This document shows, one piece after another, positions 18,506 to 26,253 of a stretch of DNA of 64,000 nucleotides. The translations under genes were made by a program, and so were the position numbers. The notes under the pieces were generated by a model. The model ran no database searches and was not told the origin of the DNA. It saw only the letters and a list, made by a program, of their open reading frames with translations. Numbering within the stretch: the first letter of the stretch is position 1; every line of letters begins with the position of its first letter. Origin of the DNA: CAVPTL01 sp963794415 (GTDB lineage: Bacteria; Actinomycetota; Thermoleophilia; Gaiellales; JAICJC01); the NCBI GenBank assembly GCA_963794415.1, contig CAWCDI010000004.1, forward strand, positions 372,001 to 436,000. The letters are read 5' to 3'.

Positions 18506-18696
18506 CGCCCTCACGCGGCACTGACGCCAAGTCGGGCCATCTCACCCTGGACATCCGCCAGCGTCGCCTCTCAGGGCGTCTGGCGGCCCTCCAGGACGAC
18601 GGCTGGGTGGTGCAGCGGGTCGAGTTTCGCGGCATCGGCTGGCGCCGGGTGTACGCCACGAAGCGCCAGCGCCAGGGAGAACCCTTCCACAGGTAA
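18502..18696 (+). CDS. small basic protein coupled to the integrase
   Basis: A 64-residue ORF starting with GTG that overlaps the integrase stop (GTGA). It is rich in Arg/Gln and reads as one short alpha/beta domain (LAALQDDGWVVQRVEFRGIG). Its position directly after a serine integrase and its small basic character make a recombination directionality factor a reasonable guess, but no family match is visible. Confidence 0.6.
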   Translation: MTPSRGTDAKSGHLTLDIRQRRLSGRLAALQDDGWVVQRVEFRGIGWRRVYATKRQRQGEPFHR

Positions 18697-18847
18697 CCCC
18701 GGCGCTGGCTCGCAGAGTCTATCGCGCAAACATGTTCGCCACGACTTGCACGATTCGCAGCGTGCAGGTACCTTTTGTCTCGGGACGCACGACGCGCCGG
18801 TCATGCCCCCGCAAAACCCTTCCACACGGCGCATGAAGGAGGCCACC

Positions 18848-19330
18848 GTGCCGCATCATGTTCTCACCCTCGCCCTGGCCGCGCTCGGGCTGCTCTTCGT
18901 CATCGCTGGCGCCCTGCTGGCCGTGATGATGCTCCAGGCCGAACGGCTGGACGGCGGCACGGTGGCCGACGACAACCGCTGCCCCGATCCGGGCCGGTCA
19001 GTCGATCCGACCATGTCCCAGGTCTGGCACCCCGAGCCTCACGGCCACCGCTTCGAGGGCCACAATCCCGACGACCTTCCGGCCCTCCCCGGCATCGACA
19101 CACGGCGGCCCATCGGCATGGGCGCCTTGATCCTCGACCTGGACGCCATCCACCGGGAAGAGGCGTCGCATCGGGCCGCCCAGGCCAGCCGCTACGACTG
19201 GCAGGGCGGTCAGACGATGGCCGAGTACGCCGTGGTGCTGGCCGTCATCACCCTGGCGGCCGTGCTGGCCATGGGCGCCCTGTCCGGCGCCATCTCGGAC
19301 GCCCTGGCCAGCATGACGGGCCAGCTGTGA
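18848..19330 (+). CDS. Flp-pilin-like protein with extra N-terminal membrane segment
   Basis: A 160-residue protein from the GTG at 18848, six bases after AAGGAGG. Residues 5-28 form a membrane segment; a polar middle region follows; residues 120-160 look exactly like a Flp/type IVb pilin: GG before QTMAEYAVVLAVITLA, with the conserved Glu five residues after the putative cleavage Gly, then a hydrophobic helix. Flp pilins normally carry this motif near the N-terminus of a 50-70-residue protein, so the 120-residue leader is odd. First gene of the exported-protein cassette. Confidence 0.7.
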   Translation: MPHHVLTLALAALGLLFVIAGALLAVMMLQAERLDGGTVADDNRCPDPGRSVDPTMSQVWHPEPHGHRFEGHNPDDLPALPGIDTRRPIGMGALILDLDAIHREEASHRAAQASRYDWQGGQTMAEYAVVLAVITLAAVLAMGALSGAISDALASMTGQL

Positions 19331-19554
19331 GGCTCGAAGTCTACGTCGGCCCTCCGGGCTATGTGAGGTTCCAGACGCCCTACGGCGACATCGTGACGAT
19401 GTCTGCGGGCGATGCGATGCAGCTTGCCACCGATCTGGAGCATGCCTGCATCGAGACGACGCGGCGCGACGACCACGCCGACCCTGGCCAGGCAGGTTCC
19501 CTGGACGCATACCGTGGCCTGCGGGCCGCACTTCTCAAGGAGGGTCGAGCATGA
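19327..19554 (+). CDS. small hypothetical protein of the exported-protein cassette
   Basis: A 75-residue soluble protein starting with GTG, overlapping the pilin-like stop (GTGA) and overlapping the next start by 4 bp. It begins with a short beta-rich stretch (VYVGPPGYVRFQTPYGD) and continues as a helix (AGDAMQLATDLEHAC). No family recognised; co-translation with the exported neighbours suggests a linked role. Confidence 0.65.
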   Translation: MRLEVYVGPPGYVRFQTPYGDIVTMSAGDAMQLATDLEHACIETTRRDDHADPGQAGSLDAYRGLRAALLKEGRA

Positions 19555-20003
19555 CTCGACTTCGCAACATGCGCCGACGGCGCCGCTACCTGACGCTGGG
19601 CATCGCCGCCCTGGCCGTCTTCGTCCTGGCCGGTTCGGCCCTGGCCTTCTACCTGGCATCTGGCTCGGGCACCGCTTCGGTGTCTGGCGGCTCGGCGCCC
19701 ACGCTGACCATCGCTGGCGGGACGCCCAGTGGTGACCTGTACCCCGGCCAGGCCGTGACGGTGCCGTTCGACGTCACGCTGTCCGGCGCTGGCTCGGTGG
19801 GCGCCGTCCACGTGGCCAGCATCGACACCCCGGCAGGCTGTGACGCCAGCTGGTTTACGTTCGATGACTCGGCCGCGCTCGGCGAGCTTCCCGCAGGCCA
19901 GACGGCCGACGCCGGTCACGTGACCGTCCACATGGTCGAGTCACACACCGACCAGTCGGCATGCGAGGGAGGGGCGTTCACGCTCCACCTGGTGGCCAAC
20001 TGA
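19551..20003 (+). CDS. SipW-type signal-anchored secreted protein
   Basis: A 150-residue protein with a strongly basic N-terminus (RRRRR), a hydrophobic segment, then ALAFYLASGSGTAS, a context typical of SipW-dependent/TasA-like secreted proteins of Gram-positive bacteria. The mature part is beta-rich with two or three Cys. The next gene repeats the same junction motif (ALAWYGATGTGTAL), so the two exported proteins are probably processed in the same way. Overlaps both neighbours. Confidence 0.7.
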   Translation: MTRLRNMRRRRRYLTLGIAALAVFVLAGSALAFYLASGSGTASVSGGSAPTLTIAGGTPSGDLYPGQAVTVPFDVTLSGAGSVGAVHVASIDTPAGCDASWFTFDDSAALGELPAGQTADAGHVTVHMVESHTDQSACEGGAFTLHLVAN

Positions 20004-20677
20004 TGCGCCGGGCCGTCCTGGTACTGCTGGCCGCCGCCGCGCTGGGAGGGGTTCCTGCCATGGCCCTCGCCTGGTACGGCGCCACCGGCACCGGGACGGC
20101 CCTGGCGTCGTTCGCCGACGGCTCGGACACCTGCCAGTCCGTGACCGTCGTCACCCTCGACGCGGGTCAAACCGCGTCGTGGGACTCTTCGACGTGCACC
20201 CTGTCCGTCCCGGTCGCGAAGGGCGACACGGGCGCAGCCGGACAGCCTGGCGCGCCAGGGGCTATGGGTGCTACAGGGCCAGCGGGCGCCGCAGGCGCGA
20301 CGGGGGCAACCGGCGCGGCTGGCCCTGCCGGGACGCCTGGTGCGGCTGGTGCCAACGGCGTCAGCGGGTACACCACCGTCTCGACCAGCATCGTGACGAC
20401 GACCCAGTGCAGCAGCGCGAGCAGCTGCGAGGCCGCCGACTTCTCAGGCACCGTCGTTCAATGCCCCACGGGCGACCAGGCGCTGGGCGGCGGGTTCCTG
20501 CCCGCCACGACCGGCACGACCGAGCGCATGGAGGCCAACACGGCGCCCCAGTGGATCGGTACGGCCCAGCCGAACGCCTGGCAGCTGACCGCCCTACGGA
20601 ACGACAGCGGCGCCCCCCTGGCTATCTCGAAGCCTGCCATCGGCACGCTCTGGGTGACCTGCGCCAGGACGTCCTAG
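20003..20677 (+). CDS. secreted collagen-like (Gly-X-Y) protein
   Basis: A 224-residue protein: signal segment (residues 1-23), a SipW-like ALAWYGATGTGTA junction, a small domain, then about fifteen consecutive Gly-X-Y triplets starting GDTGAAGQPGAPGAMGATGP (about residues 74-116), and a C-terminal domain with paired Cys (CSSASSC) and a GGGFLPATTG segment. Collagen-like stretches followed by a globular C-terminal domain are common in phage fibres and bacterial surface proteins; a signal peptide favours the latter. Last gene of the cassette, followed by a terminator. Confidence 0.8.
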   Translation: MRRAVLVLLAAAALGGVPAMALAWYGATGTGTALASFADGSDTCQSVTVVTLDAGQTASWDSSTCTLSVPVAKGDTGAAGQPGAPGAMGATGPAGAAGATGATGAAGPAGTPGAAGANGVSGYTTVSTSIVTTTQCSSASSCEAADFSGTVVQCPTGDQALGGGFLPATTGTTERMEANTAPQWIGTAQPNAWQLTALRNDSGAPLAISKPAIGTLWVTCARTS

Positions 20678-20734
20678 ACCGTCACCCCCACCCCCGCCCG
20701 CTCGCGACCCTAGGGCGCGGAGGGGTGCACGACG

Positions 20735-20774
20735 AACGCCCCTCATGGCCGTGAAGCCGTGAGGGGCGTTTTGC
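20735..20774. terminator. rho-independent terminator between convergent element halves
   Basis: Stem arms of 15 bp (20735-20749 and 20756-20770, one mismatch, sharing CGCCCCTCA/TGAGGGGCG) with a 6-base loop and a short T run. It ends the plus-strand cassette and lies before the 3' end of the minus-strand operon. Confidence 0.8.
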
Positions 20775-20838
20775 CATTCTAGGGGTATGATCTGTCGCAC
20801 TTGCACCCCGGAGGGCGCCACAGGGCCGCTCAGAGGCC

Positions 20839-21156
20839 TCAGACGGGCCGTGCGGCCTTCCGTTCGCGCCGGTCAGCGATGAACCGGGCGCGTAGGGCCG
20901 ACAGTTCGTCCTTCGATGCCCCGGCCTGGAGGGCGGCGCGATACTCCAGTTTCTGCTCGCGCGTCCAGTCGTCCCGAGCCACCTTCTTGACGGCGGGCGG
21001 CGCGGGCACAATCGAGTTTTGGGATTGTGCTCGGGCGCCCTCGACCTTGACGTGCTCGACCGGCTCGGGCCGGTGTCTCGGCCGCCACTCTTCGAGGTGG
21101 CCGCCTTCACTGCGGAACGGTGCCCGCGTCGAACGGGTGTGCGTGTGACGGGGCAT
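20839..21156 (-). CDS. basic hypothetical protein, last gene of minus-strand element operon
   Basis: A 105-residue Arg/His/Lys-rich protein. The C-terminal half predicts a helical segment (WTREQKLEYRAALQAGASKDEL, then many Arg) that could bind nucleic acid or pack DNA. Its start overlaps the stop of the preceding 36-residue gene. No family recognised. Confidence 0.6.
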   Translation of the reverse strand: MPRHTHTRSTRAPFRSEGGHLEEWRPRHRPEPVEHVKVEGARAQSQNSIVPAPPAVKKVARDDWTREQKLEYRAALQAGASKDELSALRARFIADRRERKAARPV

Positions 21157-21266
21157 CAGTCGTGCACCTCGACCTGATAGCCCGCGGCGCGCAGGCTGGC
21201 CACGACGCGCTCGGTCACGTGCCGCGTCAGCGTGCTGCCGTCGGGCAGGGTGATGGTCGCCCTCAT
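21156..21266 (-). CDS. 36-residue hypothetical protein
   Basis: A very short frame (MRATITLPDGSTL... ending EVHD) with 4-bp and 3-bp overlaps to both neighbours, the pattern seen throughout this operon. The composition (beta strands then an amphipathic helix) looks protein-like. Function unknown. Confidence 0.5.
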   Translation of the reverse strand: MRATITLPDGSTLTRHVTERVVASLRAAGYQVEVHD

Positions 21267-21430
21267 GCGACTTCCCAAGGGTGGGGTTTGTAGACCATCA
21301 GGCCAGCGCCAAAGCCGCCCACGCTCAGACCGTCGCCGGTCACGCGCAGGAACGGCCGCCGACGAAAGCCGCTCAGGCTATAGAGGGCGCGCCAGTCGCG
21401 GAACCTCGTCGTATGCCACTGCGGGGTCAC
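21263..21430 (-). CDS. 55-residue hypothetical protein
   Basis: The GTG at 21430 is chosen because it overlaps the upstream stop (GTGA). The product starts TPQWHTTRFRDWRALYSL and ends in a hydrophobic Gly-rich segment (GGFGAGLMVYK). No family recognised; its place downstream of portal could suit a small virion or assembly protein. Confidence 0.5.
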   Translation of the reverse strand: MTPQWHTTRFRDWRALYSLSGFRRRPFLRVTGDGLSVGGFGAGLMVYKPHPWEVA

Positions 21431-21750
21431 GACTGCACCGCCTTCGGCACGCCGTAGAAGACCCGGCACGCCACCCAGTCGTCAAGCTCCTGCACCTGTA
21501 CCAGGAAATCAACGGCGATCCGTTCGCCGTCGGCCAGGTCGAGCGTGTCGATGCCCTCCTGGCCCATCACCAGCTGGCCGCCATCGGGGTGCAGCCCCAG
21601 CGACCAGCCGTCGTCGGGCGGTTCGACCTTGCCCACCAGGTTCTCGCTGGCGTCGTACTTGAACACCTCGCAGCGCGAGGCGCGTTCGCGCAGTGCCGCG
21701 TCCAGGTACAGCGCGCGCTCGGCCTCGGTCAGGTTCTCCAGCCGCTTCAT
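21427..21750 (-). CDS. hypothetical protein downstream of portal
   Basis: A 107-residue acidic protein overlapping the portal stop by 4 bp. It has a helical N-terminus (LTEAERALYLDAALRERASR) and a beta-rich C-terminal half. This position in phages often holds head accessory proteins, but no signature is visible. Confidence 0.55.
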   Translation of the reverse strand: MKRLENLTEAERALYLDAALRERASRCEVFKYDASENLVGKVEPPDDGWSLGLHPDGGQLVMGQEGIDTLDLADGERIAVDFLVQVQELDDWVACRVFYGVPKAVQS

Positions 21751-22934
21751 GATGCACCTCCAGCCGGGGCGGCCACCTTGACGGGCAGCACGTCGCCGCC
21801 CTCGATGGGCGGCAGTCCCTCTTCCGCCCGGACATCATTCGGGCACTTGTACGCAGCACCGCCCAGTTCGAGCGCGTAGCGCTTGGCCCGATCCGATGCC
21901 GTCCCGGCCATCTTCTCGCTGAAGTCATAGCGGACGGCGTACTGGCCCGGCAGGGCGTTCGGCATCAGGCGGGGTATGAGTTGCGTATTCACTGCGGACT
22001 CGATGATGCTGGCCAGCGGCTGTAGCCCCTCGCTGTGCAGCCCGCGCTGGGCCGCGTCCAGGTTGCGGTCGCTGGCACCCACGGCAGACGGCTGGACGCC
22101 GAGAGTGGCGGCCACCTGGGCCTGCACGAACTGCTGGCTGGCCACCAGCCCCGACGTGTTCAGCATCTCTCGGGCGTGCAGCTTCATGCCCTCGTCCACG
22201 ACGGGCACGTCGCCCGGCCCGTGCGCCTTGAAGGCCTCAGAGACGTTCCCGGCGCCCTTCTTGTCCAGGATCGGCGCATCCATCGGCCGCTCCAGCCACG
22301 CCCCCGGCCCACGCCACAGGTTGGCCCGCCACGTCAGGGACAGCAGGTCTTCGGTGATGAGGCTGCGCAGCGGCCAGAGAGGACTCAGGCCACGCTTGGC
22401 GTCCAGCGGGTTGAAGAGGAGGCCATGCAGCACGTCGGCCACCGGGTACGACTTGCCACCGACGGTGTAGCCGGTGATGTTGGCGCCCTGGCCCTGCACC
22501 GTGACCTGCAACGGGTCGAGCCGAATCAGGTACTTGTCGTCCACGATCAGATGCATGAACTCGCCGTGACACAGCAGGTCGATGACCAGGGCGGTAGTCC
22601 ACTCGGCCGTCGGCTGTGACGGGTCAGGGTTGGCCAGGACGGCCGTCACGGGGTTGCGCACCCCGGCGCGGACGACGTCGCCACTCACCTGGCTCCAGAG
22701 GTCGATCGGACAGTCCGCCAGGCCGCGGGCCAGCAGGTTGATCGTCGCGCTGACAGCCGGGTGGGACAAGTACATTCCCAGCGGCGTCAGGTAGCGGCCG
22801 GACAGCAGCTGGGCCTGGGTGAACTGGCCGGTCGCGATGCCGTCCAGCAGCGCCAGCGGCGCGGCCGGGAAGCCGACGACGTCCAGGCTGCTGTCGTTGA
22901 ACAGCAGGGACTTTCGCTTCAGAGGGTTGCGCAT
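21747..22934 (-). CDS. HK97-type phage portal protein
   Basis: A 395-residue portal protein, the dodecameric ring at the capsid vertex through which DNA enters. Family features: an N-terminal segment with early membrane-like helices (HPAVSATINLLARGLADCPI), a central domain with HGEFMHLIV, a VLHGLLFNPLD region, and the C-terminal long-helix region ending EEGLPPIEGGD (the usual LGLPPI-like motif). Its start shares one base with the preceding stop. Length is typical of the HK97 family. Confidence 0.88.
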   Translation of the reverse strand: MRNPLKRKSLLFNDSSLDVVGFPAAPLALLDGIATGQFTQAQLLSGRYLTPLGMYLSHPAVSATINLLARGLADCPIDLWSQVSGDVVRAGVRNPVTAVLANPDPSQPTAEWTTALVIDLLCHGEFMHLIVDDKYLIRLDPLQVTVQGQGANITGYTVGGKSYPVADVLHGLLFNPLDAKRGLSPLWPLRSLITEDLLSLTWRANLWRGPGAWLERPMDAPILDKKGAGNVSEAFKAHGPGDVPVVDEGMKLHAREMLNTSGLVASQQFVQAQVAATLGVQPSAVGASDRNLDAAQRGLHSEGLQPLASIIESAVNTQLIPRLMPNALPGQYAVRYDFSEKMAGTASDRAKRYALELGGAAYKCPNDVRAEEGLPPIEGGDVLPVKVAAPAGGAS

Positions 22935-23170
22935 CAGGCCTGCCCTGCCTTCAGCCGTGCGATCTGCCGGGCCTGGCGCTTCACTTTGCGCTCGGCCTTG
23001 AGATGGGCCGCATGGACGTCCGCAAAGAGGGCACGGTGCGATGCATCGGCCAGCCGGGCCAGTTCTCGCATGGTGCCGACGTGGGCGCAGTCTTCAATCA
23101 GCTTCGGCGCCCCGTGAATAATCAGGGTGTGCGTGGCCGCCTCTTCAAAAGTCAGGGTGTTGTTTCGCAT
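22934..23170 (-). CDS. small helical hypothetical protein
   Basis: A 78-residue, mostly helical protein (MRNNTLTFEEAATH...RQARQIARLKAGQA) located between HNH nuclease and portal, coupled to portal by TGATG. Highly charged C-terminus. It could be a scaffold-like or DNA-binding accessory protein; this is a guess from position and composition. Confidence 0.55.
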   Translation of the reverse strand: MRNNTLTFEEAATHTLIIHGAPKLIEDCAHVGTMRELARLADASHRALFADVHAAHLKAERKVKRQARQIARLKAGQA

Positions 23171-23234
23171 GTGTGTCTCCAGGTTGACCTGGTCGCCTCT
23201 CGGCCTGCCAGGGATTGATGGTGCTCGGGATCGG

Positions 23235-23609
23235 CTAGGCCGCCTGCCGGGCTTTGTGGTCGTGCACGCGATGGCATGGAACGCACCGCGCGTCGTAGTC
23301 GTGCGGGTCTGTCGAGTAGTCGCCAGGGATGCCCCGGAACGACCACTGCGCAGCCTGCTGGCCGCAGTCGATGCAGTCGTGCTCGACCGCTCGGCCTCGT
23401 TCAGCCTGGGTGCGCAGGTGTGCGGCGCTGTAGCCGCAGTCGGCGCCGCGCCAGGCCGGATTCGCCGGGCCACGCAGCCCCGCCTTGCCCCGGCTACTGG
23501 TGGCAATCTTCAGCCGGACGTCCAGCGGGCGAGGGACACCGCGCCTTGATTCCTGGGAGACGTGCTTGCGGCACGCGCAGCCTGGGGCGCACTTCACACT
23601 TCCGGCCAT
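23235..23609 (-). CDS. HNH endonuclease
   Basis: A 124-residue protein whose C-terminal half matches phage HNH nucleases: a CIDCG knuckle (Cys79/Cys82), a PHDYDARCVPCHRVHD segment with the second knuckle (Cys109/Cys112) and following His residues. The N-terminus has an additional Cys cluster (CAPGCAC). HNH proteins beside terminase and portal genes help cut DNA at packaging sites in many HK97-type phages; here no terminase is adjacent. Confidence 0.8.
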   Translation of the reverse strand: MAGSVKCAPGCACRKHVSQESRRGVPRPLDVRLKIATSSRGKAGLRGPANPAWRGADCGYSAAHLRTQAERGRAVEHDCIDCGQQAAQWSFRGIPGDYSTDPHDYDARCVPCHRVHDHKARQAA

Positions 23610-23679
23610 GGATGGCCCTCCATCAGTCGAGGTGTCGAGGGGTGCCGGGCGTTTTGCGCCCGCCCGGCAAGGCGTGGGA

Positions 23680-24777
23680 TCAGCTGCCCTCGATGTCAGC
23701 GAAGACAGCGGCCTTCGACTGACGCACGACCATGAGGGTGTTGAACTCCAGGCGTAGATCGCAGAGGTTCTCTGCGAAGTTCGCCCCACCGACGCCGTTA
23801 TACGGGTCGCTGGCAGCCTGGGCGCTGCCCTTGTAGAGCACGCCCAGCTGGGTCGTGTCGAGCACCAGGGGGCTGCCCTGGCCAGCATCGTTCGAGGTCA
23901 CGACCTTCAGCCCAAACGGGAAGGCCGTAACCTTCGTCTCGAACGTGTGCAGATCGACCGTCGCGGCGTCCACCGGGTTCAGCACGACGACGTCGGGGTT
24001 CAGCCCGTCATCCGTCATGTGAGTGATGGCCGACCGGACGGCTGCCTCGACGCTGTCACCAGAGGTGGCAGTCTCGGGGCTGGCCGCGTTGATGGCCGCC
24101 AGGACGTGGGCGTCAAGCGCCACGTTCAGGCTTTTCTGCATCTCCGACTGGAGAACCGCGGTCACCTGCGGCAGTGCAGCGATGACGGCGTTCGGGATGC
24201 CGTCGGCCAGGATCGCCAGCTGCTTGATCGGCTCGGTGAATGAGTCGATGGTGGCGTTCAGGCGAGCCTTGGCGGTCGTGCCGCGCGGGTCACGCTCGAC
24301 ACCGCCCTCGGCGGTCACGCTGCGAGCGGTCAGACGGAAGTCCGAGACGTACAGCGAGTCGCCCGCGTCCGCACCCTCGATCAGACCGTAGATGAAGCGC
24401 TGGTCACTCGGCAGGACGCTGATGCCCTGCTGAACGCGGGATTCGAGGTCGTTGTCGATGCTGTCCGTCAGGCTCTTCAGCGAGACAGACTGCTTGACGC
24501 CCCGTGCGTTGTCGATCTCGCCCATGCCGGACGAAATCGCCTTGGCGATGACCTTCCAGCCGTTCGGCTCGGCGCCGTCCAGCCGCGACTTGACGTCGGC
24601 AGCCTTGGCCTTGGCGGCCTCGGCTTCGAGTCCGTCGGCCTTCGACATGAACGCCTGGAACTCGTCGTGCTCGACCGAAGACATGCCCCGGTCGTTGGCC
24701 TTCGCCTTCTCGGTGATGGCCTTGGCCGACTTCAGCGTCTCGCGAAGGTCGGCCTGGATGTCATGCAAACTGCGCAT
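23680..24777 (-). CDS. HK97-fold major capsid protein
   Basis: A 365-residue protein of the HK97 major capsid family. It has an N-terminal helical/coiled-coil segment (residues about 1-70, LHDIQADLRETLKSAKAI) resembling the scaffold-like delta domain, then the fold core with AILADGIPNAVIAALPQ, a VVLNPVDAATVDL segment, and the late strand TQLGVLYKG ending in an FNTLMVVRQSKAAVF motif. The ATG at 24777 follows GAGAGGGG at five bases. No separate maturation protease is visible. Confidence 0.88.
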   Translation of the reverse strand: MRSLHDIQADLRETLKSAKAITEKAKANDRGMSSVEHDEFQAFMSKADGLEAEAAKAKAADVKSRLDGAEPNGWKVIAKAISSGMGEIDNARGVKQSVSLKSLTDSIDNDLESRVQQGISVLPSDQRFIYGLIEGADAGDSLYVSDFRLTARSVTAEGGVERDPRGTTAKARLNATIDSFTEPIKQLAILADGIPNAVIAALPQVTAVLQSEMQKSLNVALDAHVLAAINAASPETATSGDSVEAAVRSAITHMTDDGLNPDVVVLNPVDAATVDLHTFETKVTAFPFGLKVVTSNDAGQGSPLVLDTTQLGVLYKGSAQAASDPYNGVGGANFAENLCDLRLEFNTLMVVRQSKAAVFADIEGS

Positions 24778-25241
24778 GTGCACCCCTCTCTGCCCTCTCG
24801 GGCGGTTGCGCCGGTTTCAGTGCTCGGCAGCACCCGACGACGGTGGCGTCCCGGTTGCCCGAAGGCCTCCCAGTCCACCTCGACCGCGCACCCGTAGGTC
24901 TGGCGGTCGTTCGTGTCGCAAGTCTCAGCCCGGCCGCCGCAGAAGCAGGACGGCGGTACCGGGCATGGGCGCCGCCGAAGCGTCGCCGGTTTCCAGCGCG
25001 GCGGCTTCGCGGGTCGCCGTGCTGGAAGGGTTGGCAGCCTACTGGCCGACTACCGGGCCGATCTGGTGCCCCTTCAGGGGCGTTTCGCCGTCTTTCGTGG
25101 CCCTCAGAGGCCGTACAGCGGCGTCTGGGGGAGGACTCAGCGTTTCGGCACGGCGAGCGAGCCTAGTCTCCATGGCGGCTCCCACGGGGGGTGCCGAACT
25201 AGGTTCCATCGTTCTGGCCCGGCTCGCCAGGCTCGAAACGA
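24778..25241. other. 464-bp gap upstream of capsid gene
   Basis: This gap between the capsid start and the HExxH gene stop contains only a low-confidence 68-codon frame at its right side (25039-25245). The left 260 bp carry no coding frame, clear hairpin or repeat that I can support. A promoter for the capsid-portal block could sit here. Confidence 0.4.
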
Positions 25242-25245
25242 TCAA
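25039..25245 (-). CDS. possible small coupled protein
   Basis: A 68-residue frame beginning with TTG that overlaps the stop of the HExxH gene (TTGA). It matches the coupling style of the operon, but the product is Pro/Ala-rich without recognisable features and the start codon is weak. It may be chance. Confidence 0.3.
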   Translation of the reverse strand: MIVSSLASRARTMEPSSAPPVGAAMETRLARRAETLSPPPDAAVRPLRATKDGETPLKGHQIGPVVGQ

Positions 25246-25670
25246 ACGACGCGCAGCCCACCATCACGTCGCGCGATGTCCACCGCGATGTCGAGCAGCC
25301 GTGCTCGCTGTGCCTCGATGATCTGGCCAGCCAGCACGGCGCAGCGCATCGAGTGGTCGGACGTCAGCGCGTTGACCGGATCGTCGTCGCCCATCGCCTC
25401 GCAGAGGGTGATGATGTGGGCCGTGTCCTCGGGCGACAGTTCGTGCACGGCTCGGTCGTTGCCCAGTGCCATCGGCCCGGCCCAGGCGATGATGGCGTGG
25501 TGCATCACGTTCGAGATGGGATTCGGCGGCAGGGTGTAGTCGATCTGGGGATTGCCGTCGGCGTCGCGGCTGAACGTCCACTGGCCGTCGAACGTCTCGA
25601 CTGCCAGCGCATGACCGGCTTCGTGCATCCAGTCCACGGCCTCGGGGAATGTGTCTCGTGCGTCAGCCAT
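25242..25670 (-). CDS. small HExxH metallopeptidase-like protein (M41/FtsH-peptidase-like)
   Basis: A 142-residue protein with the zinc motif HEAGHALA at residues 16-23, the form typical of FtsH-type (M41) peptidases, followed by an HHAIIAWAGPMAL segment resembling the region around the third ligand. It has no AAA domain and no membrane segment. Its role in the element is unknown: capsid maturation, since no other protease is present, or repressor cleavage are both possible. Overlaps the upstream gene by 8 bp. Confidence 0.65.
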   Translation of the reverse strand: MADARDTFPEAVDWMHEAGHALAVETFDGQWTFSRDADGNPQIDYTLPPNPISNVMHHAIIAWAGPMALGNDRAVHELSPEDTAHIITLCEAMGDDDPVNALTSDHSMRCAVLAGQIIEAQRARLLDIAVDIARRDGGLRVV

Positions 25671-25989
25671 TCGCTGCTTCGGGCACGACTAGTCGCACCG
25701 TTTCAACTGTGCCGGTCAAGGCCTGGCAATCCTCTTCGAGCGCTTCGGCCACCAGGCAGGCGTCGTCAAAGTCGGCCTCGCACTCGGCAGCAGCGCCGAC
25801 GAAGGTCAGCAGGCATCGCGATGCAGTGTCCTGGTCGGTCATCTCCTGGCCCATCAGCTTGCCCTCTTTCACCAGCGCGACGGCATGCGCCCAGGATGCA
25901 TCGCCGTCCTGGATGGCTCGGTGCATCCGCGTTTTGGCGTGGTCGATGGCCTGGGTGTAGTCGGCCAGCATCTTGTCTTCGTCGGTCAT
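25663..25989 (-). CDS. acidic helical hypothetical protein
   Basis: A 108-residue acidic protein (MTDEDKMLADYTQAIDHAKT...) predicted mostly helical and without membrane segments. The ATG at 25989 is chosen; the frame stays open upstream into the palindrome region. It lies between the winged-helix gene and the HExxH gene. No family recognised. Confidence 0.6.
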   Translation of the reverse strand: MTDEDKMLADYTQAIDHAKTRMHRAIQDGDASWAHAVALVKEGKLMGQEMTDQDTASRCLLTFVGAAAECEADFDDACLVAEALEEDCQALTGTVETVRLVVPEAANG

Positions 25990-26153
25990 GCTGTCTCCCT
26001 GTCGAGGTGTCGGCCCTCCAGGACTAGGTGGACTGGGTGGCCTACGATCTGTCGTTTGAGATGATCTGCGCTCAATACTCGAAACATCAAAAAGGGTGCT
26101 ATCGCTGCTGTAAAGCACCTGCCGCTCGCCGCTCAATACGTAGTAGTACGCAT

Positions 26154-26253
26154 GTCGGTCGGCGGGCCGACCGATTACCCTCTGCCAATCGGTCGGCCCG
26201 CTGACCGATTGATCGTCTGATCGGTGCCTAATCGGTCGGCCCGCTGACCGATT
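26154..26253. repeat. three palindromic iterons, AATCGGTC-N8-GACCGATT
   Basis: Two identical 24-bp copies (26187-26210 and 26230-26253, 43 bp apart) and a diverged third (26154-26176) share perfect 8-bp inverted arms in the identical copies. They overlap the last codons of the winged-helix gene and lie 165-260 bp before the start of the next gene. They could be operators for an autoregulator or iterons of a replication origin. Confidence 0.85.
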
